In this document: positions 6,107 to 14,959 of the stretch, in pieces
Numbering within the stretch: the stretch's first letter is position 1
How the letters are laid out: each line of letters starts with the position of its first letter
Assembly (NCBI RefSeq): GCF_004011805.1
Contig: NZ_ML137197.1
Span: 62,001 to 126,000 of the forward strand
Source: Piscinibacter defluvii
Lineage (GTDB): Bacteria; Pseudomonadota; Gammaproteobacteria; Burkholderiales; Burkholderiaceae_C
DNA: 64,000 nt
Reading direction: 5' to 3'
Notes under the pieces: model-generated
What the model saw: the letters and a program-made list of their open reading frames with translations, nothing else
Told to the model about the DNA's origin: nothing
Database searches by the model: none
Translations under genes and position numbers: made by a program

Positions 6107-8746
6107 GTGCATCGCGCAGCGCCTCCCGACCCCGCACTGCTGCAGGCCTGGTTCGAGCAGACCGGCGAGTTGCTGCTGCTGACCGACGCCGGCGGCCGCC
6201 GGCTGTGGAGCAACGAGGCCTTCGACACGCGCTTCGCGCCGCCGCCGCAGACCCTGGCCGAGCTGGCCGGCGACGACGCGGCGCGCGCCGCCCTGCAGGC
6301 GGCCCTGGCCGGCGCTGCGCCCGCGACGGCGCGCGTGGCCCTGCGCGACGGGCGCTTCGACCTGCGCGGCGCGGCGGCCGGCGACCACCGGCTCTGGACC
6401 CTGGTCGAGCGCACCCGCGAAGACACGCTGCAGGCCCAAAGCCGCCACCTCGCCGAGCTGCTGGACATGGCGCAGGAGTTCGGCCGGCTCGGTGTGTGGG
6501 AGCGCGAGATCCCGTCCGGCCGCGGGCGCTGGGACCACCATGTGTTCGCGTTCTGGGGGCTCGATCCGGAAGGCGGCACACCCGACTACGAGCAGGCCAT
6601 GGCCAGCGTGCATCCGGAGGATCGCAAGCTGCTGCCGTTCCGTGCCGACCAGCTGCGCGCCGGGCGCTACGAGCAGCGCTACCGCGTGATCAGGCCCGAC
6701 GGCGGGCTGCGCTGGCTGCATTCGCAATGGGAGATCCAGAACGGCCCGGACGGCGTGCCCGCGCGTGCCATCGGCATCATGATGGACGACACCGAGGCGA
6801 TGGAGCTGTCGCGCACGCTGGGCGACGCCAGCGCGCAGCTGAAGCTGGCCATCGAGCTGGCCGACATCGCGGTGTGGCGCCACGACCTGCGCACCGACCG
6901 CATGCACTACAACGATCGCGCCTATGCGGTGCTCGGCATCGAGCCGCGCGCCGACGGCCTGCCCCTCGGCGAAGTGCGCGCGCTGATCCACCCCGACGAC
7001 TTGCCTGGCGTGCTGGCCTCGGCGCAGCAGACCCTGGCCACCGACCGGCCCACCGACATGCAGGCGCGCTACCGGCGCAGCGACGGCAGCTGGCGCCACG
7101 TGCTGACGCGCCGCGTGCTGCAGCGCGGCGCACTGGGCGAGCCGGTGGCCTTCCTCGGCGTGGCGCTGGACGTGACCGAACGGGTGCGCGCCGAACAGGC
7201 ACTGCGCAGCGCCGACGAGCGCGCCGCGCTGGCCGCCCGCAGCGCCGGCATCGGCACCTGGGAGATCGAGTTCGGCGAGCCCGACATCGAGCGCTGGGAC
7301 GAGCAGATGTTCCGCCTGCGCGGCGTCGCCCCGCGCGCCGAGCCGCCGCCGCGCGAGCAGCGCCTGGCGATGCTGCACCCGGAGGACCGCCAGAAGAGCC
7401 TGGACAGCTCGCCCGCGCTGCTGGCCGGGCCGCGCCCGGCGCGCTACGAGTTCCGCGTCGTCTGGCCTGACGGCAGCGTGCGCTGGCTGGCCTCGCGTTC
7501 GATCCCGGTGCTGGACGCCCAGGGCCAGGTGTGGCGGCGCATCGGCGTGAACTGGGACATCACCGACAGCAAGAATGCCGAGGCCGCGCGCCAGGCCAGC
7601 GCCGTGGCCGAACGCGCCAGCCAGGCCAAGTCGGCCTTTCTCGCGCGCATGAGCCACGAGCTGCGCACGCCGCTGAACGCGGTGCTCGGCTTCACGCAGC
7701 TGCTGCAGGTCGAGGCGCAGGACGCGCGCGATGCCGCACGCGACCTGAAGCTGCGCCACATCCGCTCGGCCGGCGAGCACCTGCTGGCGCTGGTCGACGG
7801 CGTGCTGGACCTGTCCAGCCTGGAAGCCGGCAACCTGCACCTCGACCTGCAGCCGGTCGACCTGGCGGCGCTGGTCGAGCAGGCCCTGCCGCTGGTCGAG
7901 CCGCTCGCCCAGCGCCACGGCGTGCGGGTGCGCCGCGAGGCGCTGCAAGGCGTGGTGCAGGCCGACCGCACGCGCGCGCTGCAGGTGCTGGTGAACCTGC
8001 TCAGCAACGCCATCAAGTACAACCGCCCGGGCGGCGAGGTGTCGGTCGGCGCGGAGGTGGCGGACACCACGGTGACCGTGCGCGTCACCGACACCGGGCG
8101 CGGGCTGACGCCGCAGCAGATCGCCCACCTGTTCGAGCCCTTCAACCGGCTCGGCGCCGAGCGCGAAGGGATCGAGGGCACCGGCATCGGCCTGACCATC
8201 GCGCGTGCGCTGGTCGAGCGCATGCACGGCCGCATCGAGGCACGCAGCACCCCGGGCCGCGGCAGCACCTTCACGGTCAGCCTGCCGCGCCTGCACGAGC
8301 AGCCGGCCTCCAGCCCGACGCCGCTGGCCGCGCTGCCGGAGCGGCTCGCGCAGCGCAGCGGCCGGCTGCTCTACATCGAGGACAACCAGGTCAACGTGCT
8401 GCTGGTGGAGGAGCTGGTGCGCAGCCTCTCGGGCCTGGACATCGAGAGCACGCCCACCGGCGCCGACGGTGTGGCACGCGCCGTCGCGGCGCGGCCCGAC
8501 CTGGTGCTGGTGGACATGCAGCTGCCCGACTTCGACGGCTTCGAGGTGCTGCGCCGGCTGCGCGCGCACCCGGCCACCGCGGCCATCCCGTGCATCGCGC
8601 TGTCGGCCAACGCGATGCCCGAGGACATCGAACGCGCCCGCGCCGCCGGCTTCACCGACTACTGGACCAAGCCGATCGACTTCCGCGCCTTCCTCGCGGC
8701 GCTGGAGGCCCTGTTCCCGATGCGGGCGTACGGCGAGGGCATCTGA
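6107..8746 (+). CDS. PAS-domain hybrid sensor histidine kinase with C-terminal receiver
   Basis: The 879-residue protein has no transmembrane segment and should be cytoplasmic. Four PAS-like domains are visible: a short one near the N-terminus, then PAS_3-type modules around 125-230, 245-365 and 380-495. A HisKA domain follows (phospho-acceptor His517 in SHELRTPLNAVLGF), an HATPase domain (N box NLLSNAIKYN, then GTGIGLTIARALV) and a receiver (Asp803 in LVDMQLPD, with the conserved lysine in WTKPID). The intramolecular receiver suggests a phosphorelay or self-inhibition. The GTG at 6107 is the only reasonable start. The gene is monocistronic, isolated by the csp terminator and a convergent gene. 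Signal and partner are unknown. Confidence 0.9.
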   Translation: MHRAAPPDPALLQAWFEQTGELLLLTDAGGRRLWSNEAFDTRFAPPPQTLAELAGDDAARAALQAALAGAAPATARVALRDGRFDLRGAAAGDHRLWTLVERTREDTLQAQSRHLAELLDMAQEFGRLGVWEREIPSGRGRWDHHVFAFWGLDPEGGTPDYEQAMASVHPEDRKLLPFRADQLRAGRYEQRYRVIRPDGGLRWLHSQWEIQNGPDGVPARAIGIMMDDTEAMELSRTLGDASAQLKLAIELADIAVWRHDLRTDRMHYNDRAYAVLGIEPRADGLPLGEVRALIHPDDLPGVLASAQQTLATDRPTDMQARYRRSDGSWRHVLTRRVLQRGALGEPVAFLGVALDVTERVRAEQALRSADERAALAARSAGIGTWEIEFGEPDIERWDEQMFRLRGVAPRAEPPPREQRLAMLHPEDRQKSLDSSPALLAGPRPARYEFRVVWPDGSVRWLASRSIPVLDAQGQVWRRIGVNWDITDSKNAEAARQASAVAERASQAKSAFLARMSHELRTPLNAVLGFTQLLQVEAQDARDAARDLKLRHIRSAGEHLLALVDGVLDLSSLEAGNLHLDLQPVDLAALVEQALPLVEPLAQRHGVRVRREALQGVVQADRTRALQVLVNLLSNAIKYNRPGGEVSVGAEVADTTVTVRVTDTGRGLTPQQIAHLFEPFNRLGAEREGIEGTGIGLTIARALVERMHGRIEARSTPGRGSTFTVSLPRLHEQPASSPTPLAALPERLAQRSGRLLYIEDNQVNVLLVEELVRSLSGLDIESTPTGADGVARAVAARPDLVLVDMQLPDFDGFEVLRRLRAHPATAAIPCIALSANAMPEDIERARAAGFTDYWTKPIDFRAFLAALEALFPMRAYGEGI

Positions 8747-8762
8747 GCGGACGCGCCGCTCA
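8744..8762. terminator. Inverted repeat containing both convergent stop codons
   Basis: TGAGCGG (8744-8750) and CCGCTCA (8756-8762) form a 7-bp stem with loop ACGCG. The outer bases are the stop codons of the hybrid kinase and of the convergent response regulator. It may be a weak bidirectional terminator; there is no T-run. Confidence 0.4.
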
Positions 8763-9176
8763 TCCCTTCGGCGCGGCCGCACCGGAGTCACCGAGCTCCC
8801 GGCTGACGAAGCGCTCTCCCCGGCTCAAGGCCCGCACGGCCTCCACCAGTTCCACCGAGTTCCCCTTCAGCACGTACCCGTTCGCACCGGCGGCCAGCGC
8901 ATGCTTCACGTAGCTGCGCTCCGCATGCCCGGAGAACATCGCCATCACGAGCCCGGGGTGCTGGCGGCGCAGGGCCCGGACGAGATCGATCCCGCTCATG
9001 TCGGGCAGGCTGACGTCGACCAGCACGACATCCGGCTCGGCGCGCGCCGCTTGCTCGGCGGCGGCCTGCGCCGTGGCCGCTTCCCCGCACACGGCCATGT
9101 CCGGCTGCCGCTCCAGCAAGGAGCGCAGCGAGGCACGCAGGATGGCGTGGTCGTCGACGATGAAGACCCGGATCAC
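8760..9176 (-). CDS. Receiver-only response regulator (NarL-type receiver without DNA-binding domain)
   Basis: The 138-residue protein is one receiver domain. Its acidic pair is in FIVDDH, the phospho-accepting Asp54 is in VLVDVSLPDM, and the conserved Lys104 is in YVLKGN. The sequence, including the GVxG-like ANGYVLKG turn and the tail VEAVRALSRGERFVS, matches the NarL/FixJ class. The protein stops where the LuxR-type helix-turn-helix should start, ending in a short low-complexity tail. It therefore cannot bind DNA by itself. Its ATG overlaps the TGA of the upstream multi-PAS kinase by 4 bases, so the two form a coupled pair. Confidence 0.88.
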   Translation of the reverse strand: MIRVFIVDDHAILRASLRSLLERQPDMAVCGEAATAQAAAEQAARAEPDVVLVDVSLPDMSGIDLVRALRRQHPGLVMAMFSGHAERSYVKHALAAGANGYVLKGNSVELVEAVRALSRGERFVSRELGDSGAAAPKG

Positions 9177-12100
9177 GCGCCTGCTCCATCGCTGTCCGGG
9201 CGCCGCTCCCGCGCCGGCGGCGCATGGATCTCGATGTGGGTGCCCTCGCCGGGTTGCGACCGCACGATGAGGCGTCCCCCGATGAGGCCGAGCCGCTCGC
9301 GCACGCTGAACAGCCCGAATCCGCCGCTGCCGCCCTCGCGGCCGGCGACCTCCTCGACATCGAAGCCCGCGCCGCCGTCGATGACGTGGATCACCAGCTG
9401 ACCGTCCGTCTCCTCGAGCCGCACGGTGGCTCGCTTCGTGCCCGAATGCTTCGCCACGTTGAAGAGCAGCTCGCGCACCACCTGGAACAGCAGCACGCGC
9501 AGGTCATGGTCGGGCATGTAGAACCCGTGCGCGGCCTCCAGCGTGACCTCCAGCCCGTGCAGTTCGCTCATCTGGCGCCGCAGCCACTCGAGCGCATCGG
9601 CCAGCCCCTCCTTCTGCAGGATCGGGGGGCTCAGGTCCACGGTGAGCCGCCGGGTCGCCGTGATGGCCTCGGCGATCCATGCGAGGGCATCGCGCAGGTC
9701 GGCCCGCAGCGGCGCGGCGTCCGTGGGCGGCAGGTCGGACTCGACCTGCCTGAGCTTCATCTCGATGCCGTACAGCAGCTGCTGCAGGTCGTCGTGCAGG
9801 ATCTGCGAGATGCGACGGCGCTCCTCCAGCTCGGTCAGCGTCAGGCGGCCGGCGAGCCCGCGCACCTGGCGCGTGCGCTCCTGCACACGCGCCTCGAGCG
9901 ACTCGTTGAGTCCGCGCAGCGACGCCTCGGCCTGCACCCGATCCGTCACGTCGTTGAAGAGGATCGCGACCTGCCGCTGCCGCGCATCGCCCTGGCGCCA
10001 CGCGTACACGTCGTACCAGCGGTGCAGCGCGGCGGCGCGGTTGCGGAAGCGCGAGGCCTCCCCGGTCGTGGCGACGCGCCCGTAGCTCTCGAACCAGTGC
10101 GCTTCGTGCGTCGGCGCGATCTCCCGCATGGTTCGTCCCACGGCGTCGTCGATCCCGGTCTGCCGCGCGAACGCCGGGTTCACCTCGAGGTAGCGGTAGT
10201 CCACCGGCCGGCCCTGCGCGTCGAAGATCATCTCGACGATGCAGAAGCCTTCGTCGATGGACTCGAACAGCGTGCGGTACTTGGCCTCGCTGGCGCACTT
10301 GCGCTCGGTGATGTCGCTGGCCATGCCGATCCACTCGACGATCTCGCCGGCGCGGTCCACCATCGGCACCGCCCGCGAGAAGGTCCACCCCAGGCTGCCG
10401 TCGGCGCGGCGCACCGGGTGCTCCAGCTCGAAGGGGGCCTTGTTCCGGATCGCCTCGCCGATGGCGGCCAGCACGCGCGGCCGGTCGGCGGGCTCGATGT
10501 AGTGCTCCAGCCAGGTCCGGCTCGGCATCGCGGTGTCGGCGATGAAGTCGCGGCCGACGAGCTGGCGCATCTCGGTCCAGTCGGCATTCATCCGATACAC
10601 CGCCTCGGAGCTGGCCTGCACGAGCGCCCGGTAGCGCGCCTCGCTCTCCGCCAGCGCCTCCTCGGCGCGCCGGCGCGCCGTGATGTCCTGCATCACGGCC
10701 AGCAGCATGGCACCCGAATCGTCCCCCACGCGCGCCACGTACATCTCGAGCACCTTGCCCTGGGGCACCGACTCGCGCTCGAAGCGCAGCGGCCGGCCGG
10801 TCTCGAGCACGCGGTCGTAGTCGTCGTACCAGTCCTCGACCTCGTCGGGGAAGTTGTCCCGGATCGACTGCCCGCTGAGGTCGGGAATGCCGAACATGGC
10901 CTGCATCGCCGGGTTCATCGCGACGTAGCGGTAGTCGCGCAGCCCGTCCGGGCGCAGCGGCAGCCGCTCGAACAGGCAGACACCCTCGTCGACGGCCTCG
11001 AACAGCGCGCGGTGGCGGGTTTCGCTGTCGCGCAGCGCCTGCTGGGCCTGCTTCCAGGCGGTCATGTCGCGCAGGATCTTGGAGAAGCCGACGAGCCGGC
11101 CGCCCGCATCGTGCAGCGCGCTGACGATGCCCAGGGCCCAGAAGCGCTCGTCGCCCTTGCGCAGGTGCCAGCGCTCGTCCTCCGCGCGCCCCTGCTCGCG
11201 CGCGAGGCGCAGCTCCGCCTCGGGCAGGCCCGCGCGGCGGTCCTCCGGCGTGAAGATGAACTCGAAGGGCCGCCCCAGCACCTCGTCTTCCGAGTAGCCC
11301 AGGATCTGCTCGGCGGCCACGTTCCAGCTCGTGACCCGGCCCTCGGTGTCGAGGGTGAAGACGGAGTGGTCCCGGATGTTCTTGACCAGCGAGGTGAAGC
11401 GGGTCTCGAGGGCCTGGCGTTCGGCCTCGGCCCGGCGCCGCTCGGTGACGTCCTCGAAGGCCAGCAGGATGCGCTCGGCATCCGCCTGCCGGAGCCGGCG
11501 GGCGTTCAGCAGCATGGCCTTGCGGCCGACGCCCGGGAAGTCGTGCTCGACCTCGAACTCGTCGAACGAGCTGCGCTGCGGCAGGATCTCCTCGAGCAGG
11601 GTGCGCAGGCGCGGGATGTTCCACTGCCCGTCGCCGAGCTCGTAGAGCAGCCGGCCTTCGGTGTCCGGCGGCGCGACCCCGAAGCTGCGGTAGAAGGCGC
11701 GGTTGGCGCTCAGCACCCGGAGCTGCCCGTCGAGCACCACCAGCGGCTCGCGCACCGTCTCGACGATGCTGCGGGCGTAGGCGAGGGCCTCGTCGCGCGC
11801 CTGCCCGGCCTGCCGCTCGGCCGTGCGGTCGCGCATGAGCTTGGCGAAGCCGCGCAGCCTGCCGTCCGCACCGACCAGCGCCGTGGTAACGCCGCCGGAC
11901 CAGAAGCGCGAGCCGTCCTTGCGCAGGTACCAGCGCTCCTCCTCCACGCGGCCGGCCGCCAGCGCCTGCTGCAACTCCCGCGCGGGGACGCCGCCGGCGA
12001 TGTCTTCCGCGGTGTAGAAGCGGTCGGCGGGCTGGCCGATCGCCTCCTGCTCGCGGTAGCCGAGCAGGCGCTCCGCCGGGGCGCTCCAGCTCAGCACCCG

Positions 12101-12205
12101 GCCGTCGGGGTCGAGGGCAAAGACCGCGTAGTCACGGATGTTCTCGAGCAGCAGCGGCGCAAGCTCTCCGCCGCAGCCTGAAAGTTCAGCTGCACGGATG
12201 CTCAT
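9173..12205 (-). CDS. Six-PAS sensor histidine kinase (NarX/HisKA_3 type)
   Basis: The 1010-residue cytoplasmic protein carries six successive PAS domains over about residues 15-760. A HisKA_3 dimerisation domain follows, with phospho-acceptor His804 in QILHDDLQQLLYG, then a C-terminal HATPase (VRELLFNVAKHS, IDGGAGFD, GGFGLFSVRERL). PAS 1 and 3 are close relatives of each other (ENIRDYAVFALD and KNIRDHSVFTLD), and PAS 4 and 6 share FExxDEG(V/F)C, suggesting internal duplication. The start ATG at 12205 has GGGAG 8 nt ahead; an in-frame GTG at 12244 is the alternative. It overlaps the receiver-only regulator downstream. Redox, ligand or light sensing by PAS cannot be told apart here. Confidence 0.9.
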   Translation of the reverse strand: MSIRAAELSGCGGELAPLLLENIRDYAVFALDPDGRVLSWSAPAERLLGYREQEAIGQPADRFYTAEDIAGGVPARELQQALAAGRVEEERWYLRKDGSRFWSGGVTTALVGADGRLRGFAKLMRDRTAERQAGQARDEALAYARSIVETVREPLVVLDGQLRVLSANRAFYRSFGVAPPDTEGRLLYELGDGQWNIPRLRTLLEEILPQRSSFDEFEVEHDFPGVGRKAMLLNARRLRQADAERILLAFEDVTERRRAEAERQALETRFTSLVKNIRDHSVFTLDTEGRVTSWNVAAEQILGYSEDEVLGRPFEFIFTPEDRRAGLPEAELRLAREQGRAEDERWHLRKGDERFWALGIVSALHDAGGRLVGFSKILRDMTAWKQAQQALRDSETRHRALFEAVDEGVCLFERLPLRPDGLRDYRYVAMNPAMQAMFGIPDLSGQSIRDNFPDEVEDWYDDYDRVLETGRPLRFERESVPQGKVLEMYVARVGDDSGAMLLAVMQDITARRRAEEALAESEARYRALVQASSEAVYRMNADWTEMRQLVGRDFIADTAMPSRTWLEHYIEPADRPRVLAAIGEAIRNKAPFELEHPVRRADGSLGWTFSRAVPMVDRAGEIVEWIGMASDITERKCASEAKYRTLFESIDEGFCIVEMIFDAQGRPVDYRYLEVNPAFARQTGIDDAVGRTMREIAPTHEAHWFESYGRVATTGEASRFRNRAAALHRWYDVYAWRQGDARQRQVAILFNDVTDRVQAEASLRGLNESLEARVQERTRQVRGLAGRLTLTELEERRRISQILHDDLQQLLYGIEMKLRQVESDLPPTDAAPLRADLRDALAWIAEAITATRRLTVDLSPPILQKEGLADALEWLRRQMSELHGLEVTLEAAHGFYMPDHDLRVLLFQVVRELLFNVAKHSGTKRATVRLEETDGQLVIHVIDGGAGFDVEEVAGREGGSGGFGLFSVRERLGLIGGRLIVRSQPGEGTHIEIHAPPARERRPDSDGAGA

Positions 12206-12353
12206 GGCCTGCTCCCCATCACCGACGTGCCGCCCGGTCGACACCCTCCATCATCAACTCAGTTCATCATCACACGACGGCCGCAGCTGCCGTTGATGCA
12301 GGGCAAGTCAGCGGCGTCGTCGGACGGGTCCTCGCACGTGCCCAGCCGCGGCC

Positions 12354-14423
12354 TCAGGCCTCGACCAGCCCGCGCTGGCGCAGCATCGGCTCGATCGCCG
12401 CATCGCGGCCGCGGAAGGCGCGGTAGGCAGCGCCCGGCTCGATCGAGTCGCCGGCGGCGTAGACGTACTGCCGCAGGCGCTGCGCGACCGCCGGGTCGAA
12501 CGGGTCGCCGGCCTCGGCGAAGGCGTCGAAGCCGTCGGCGTCCAGCACCTCGGCCCACAGGTAGACGTAGTAGCCGGCGGCATACGCGTCGCCCGAGAAC
12601 AGGTGCTGGAAATGCGGCAGCCGGTGGTTCAGCCCGACGCCCTCGGGCAGGCCGATGCGCGCCAGCAGCTCGCCTTCGAACGCGGTGATGTCCGGGCCGC
12701 CCGGTTCGGTGTGGGCGTGGATCGCCATGTCCAGCAGCGCCGAGGCGGTGTAGCGCACCGTGTCGTAGCCCTGGTCGGCGCGGTGCGCGGCCTTCAGGCG
12801 CTCGACCAGCGTGTCGGGGATCGGCGCATTGGTGTGCACGTGCCGCGCATGGGCCTTCAGCACCGTCGGCTCGGTGAGCCAGTGCTCGAACAGCTGCGAG
12901 GGCAGCTCGACGAAGTCGCGCCGCACGTTGGTGCCGGCCAGGCGCTCGTAGGTGACGCTGGACAGCAGCCCGTGCAGCCCGTGGCCGAACTCGTGGAACA
13001 GCGTGCGGGCGTCGTCGAACGAGAGCAGCGTCGGCTCGCCTGCGGCGCCGCGCGCGAAGTTGTTGTTGTTCAGCACGATCGGCAACTCGCTGCCGCCGCC
13101 CGGGGCCGCGTTGCGGGTCTGCATGCGCAACTGGCTCATCCAGGCGCCGCTGCGCTTGTTCGGCCGCGCGAAGTTGTCGTGCAGGAACACGCCGACCGTC
13201 GCACCGGCCGCGTCACGCACCTCGTAGACCTTCACGTCCGGGTGGTAGGCGCGCAGCTGCGGCTGGGCCACGAAGCGCAGGCCGAACAGGCGCTGCGCGC
13301 AGTCGAACACCGCCTCGACCATGCGATCGAGCGGGAAGTAGGGCTTGACCTCGGCCTCGTCCAGGCCGAAGCGGCGCTGGCGCAAGCGCTCGGCGAGGCG
13401 GCGCCAGTCCCAGGGCTCGATCGCCCCGGCCTCGCCGATAGCGGCCTGCAGCGTCTGCAGCGCGGCACGCTCGCGCGCCACGGCCAGGGTGGCGCGCTGC
13501 CACACCTGCTGCAGCAGCCGGTCCACCGCGGCGGGCGTGCCGGCCATCGAGTCGGCCAGCGCGTAGTCGGCATAGCTCGCGTAGCCGAGCGCGCGCGCCA
13601 GCTCCAGGCGCAGCGCGAGGATCTCGCGCGCCACCGGGCGGTTGTCGTGTTCGCCGGGGTGTTCGCCGCGCGAGGTCCAGGCGCGCCAGGCCTGCTCGCG
13701 CAGGTCGCGCCGCTCGGAGAAGGTCAGGAAGGGAACGATCAGCGAGCGCGACAGCGTCACCGCATGCACGCCCTCGGGCAGGCTGCGTTCGGCCGCGGCC
13801 TGGCGCGCCGCGGCGCGCACGAAGTCGGGCAGGCCGGCCAGCTCGGCCTCGCCGCGCAGCTCGAGCACGAAGCCCGACTCGTCGGCCAGCACATTCTGCC
13901 CGAAGCGTGTCTGCAGCTCGGCCAGCCGCTCGGTGATCTGCGCATGACGCGTGCGCTGGGCCTGCGGCAGCCGCGCGCCGGCGCGCACGAAGTCCAGGTG
14001 CAGCCGCTCCAGCAGCCGGCGCTGCTCGGGCGCGAGGCCGGCCGACTCGCGCTGCGCGTGCAGCGCATCGAGCCGCTCGAACAGCGCACGGTTCAGGTAG
14101 ATCGCGTTGGCGTGCGCCGCCAGCCTGGGCGCCAGCTCGCGTTCGGCCTGCTGCAGCGCCGGCGAGGTGGCGCTGGCAGTCAGGTTGTGGAAGACGTGTT
14201 CGATGCGGTGGAACAGGCGCCCGGCGCGGTCCAGCACGGCGGCGGTGTTCTCGAAGTCCGGCGGCGCCGGATCGTGCGCGATGGCGTCGATCTCCGCGAG
14301 GTGCTCGCGGCAGGCGTGCTCGAAGGCGGGGGCGAAATGCTCGGGTCGGATGGACTCGAATGGCGGCAGGCCGAAGGGGGTGTCCCAGGGCTGCAGCAGC
14401 GGGTTGCCGGCGGCAGTTGGCAT
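12354..14423 (-). CDS. prlC: Oligopeptidase A (M3 zinc metallopeptidase)
   Basis: The 689-residue protein matches oligopeptidase A throughout, from NPLLQPWDTPFGLPPFESIRPEHF to the C-terminus. The zinc motif HEFGH lies at 477-481 (FHEFGHGLHGLLS), and the third ligand is in the downstream FVELPSQ segment. It degrades short cytoplasmic peptides, including cleaved signal peptides. A TAGAAT hexamer on the minus strand at 14454-14459, about 30 nt before the ATG, is a plausible -10 element. Downstream on the same strand, after about 150 bp with nothing recognisable (12206-12353), lies the multi-PAS kinase gene. Confidence 0.93.
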   Translation of the reverse strand: MPTAAGNPLLQPWDTPFGLPPFESIRPEHFAPAFEHACREHLAEIDAIAHDPAPPDFENTAAVLDRAGRLFHRIEHVFHNLTASATSPALQQAERELAPRLAAHANAIYLNRALFERLDALHAQRESAGLAPEQRRLLERLHLDFVRAGARLPQAQRTRHAQITERLAELQTRFGQNVLADESGFVLELRGEAELAGLPDFVRAAARQAAAERSLPEGVHAVTLSRSLIVPFLTFSERRDLREQAWRAWTSRGEHPGEHDNRPVAREILALRLELARALGYASYADYALADSMAGTPAAVDRLLQQVWQRATLAVARERAALQTLQAAIGEAGAIEPWDWRRLAERLRQRRFGLDEAEVKPYFPLDRMVEAVFDCAQRLFGLRFVAQPQLRAYHPDVKVYEVRDAAGATVGVFLHDNFARPNKRSGAWMSQLRMQTRNAAPGGGSELPIVLNNNNFARGAAGEPTLLSFDDARTLFHEFGHGLHGLLSSVTYERLAGTNVRRDFVELPSQLFEHWLTEPTVLKAHARHVHTNAPIPDTLVERLKAAHRADQGYDTVRYTASALLDMAIHAHTEPGGPDITAFEGELLARIGLPEGVGLNHRLPHFQHLFSGDAYAAGYYVYLWAEVLDADGFDAFAEAGDPFDPAVAQRLRQYVYAAGDSIEPGAAYRAFRGRDAAIEPMLRQRGLVEA

Positions 14424-14464
14424 GGTGGCTTCTCGTGGTCGGAGAAGCCGCGCATTCTAGGAGC

Positions 14465-14959
14465 CTAGGAGCCCCTCTTCATCTCGGCGCGCAACGACGT
14501 CTCGTCGTCCTGGTCGAAGCGCCGGTTCTCGCACCGCTGCGCGAACTGGCGCCGCTCGCCCTCCAGCGTGCCGACCTCGGCGTTGAAGGCGTCGGTGCGC
14601 TGCAGGAACTCGCCGCGGGCCTTGTCGCGCTCGAGCACACGGTTGTTGAAGGCCGTCACCGCCTCCTCGCTGGTGCGGTCGATCGTCGCGAGCTGGGCCT
14701 TCAGCTCCTCGTCCTGGCGCAGCAGGTCGGCCTTGTCGCGCTCGATGCGCTCGCGCTCGCGCGCCAGCTTGTCGTTGCCGGCGCGCACCCGGTCCATGCG
14801 TTCGAGGCAGTCGCGCAGCTCGGCGCGGCTGAGCAGCGGGCCGCTGGCCTTGCCGGGGCCGAAGGCGCCGAGCTTGAGCTTGTCGCCGGCGGCCTGCGCG
14901 CCCGCGGCCAGCAGCGCCGCCGACAGGAGAAGGGGCAATCGTGTCATGGCCGGCATCAT
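14465..14959 (-). CDS. Small secreted coiled-coil protein
   Basis: The product has a signal peptide (MTRLPLLLSAALLAAGAQA). About 120 highly charged residues rich in Glu, Arg, Lys and Asp follow, predicted to form one long helix or coiled coil (for example DKLARERERIERDKADLLR). Two cysteines, in RDCLERM and QRCENRR, could pair. The gene overlaps the end of gor: ATG at 14959-14957 shares bases with the gor TGA, so translation is coupled. An ATG at 14947 gives the same protein without four residues. I recognise no named family. It could be a periplasmic scaffold. The tail EMKRGS ends just before prlC. Confidence 0.65.
   Translation of the reverse strand: MMPAMTRLPLLLSAALLAAGAQAAGDKLKLGAFGPGKASGPLLSRAELRDCLERMDRVRAGNDKLARERERIERDKADLLRQDEELKAQLATIDRTSEEAVTAFNNRVLERDKARGEFLQRTDAFNAEVGTLEGERRQFAQRCENRRFDQDDETSLRAEMKRGS

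Noticed and set aside
5843-8791. A very long minus-strand open frame (about 980 residues) opposite the hybrid kinase.
   Set aside because: It lies entirely opposite a gene with clear PAS, HisKA, HATPase and receiver motifs. The reverse frame has His/Gln/Val/Arg-rich composition without domains, as expected for an antisense frame in GC-rich DNA.
9224-12181. A long plus-strand open frame (about 985 residues) opposite the six-PAS kinase.
   Set aside because: It has low-complexity composition and no domain pattern, while the minus strand encodes complete PAS, HisKA_3 and ATPase domains.
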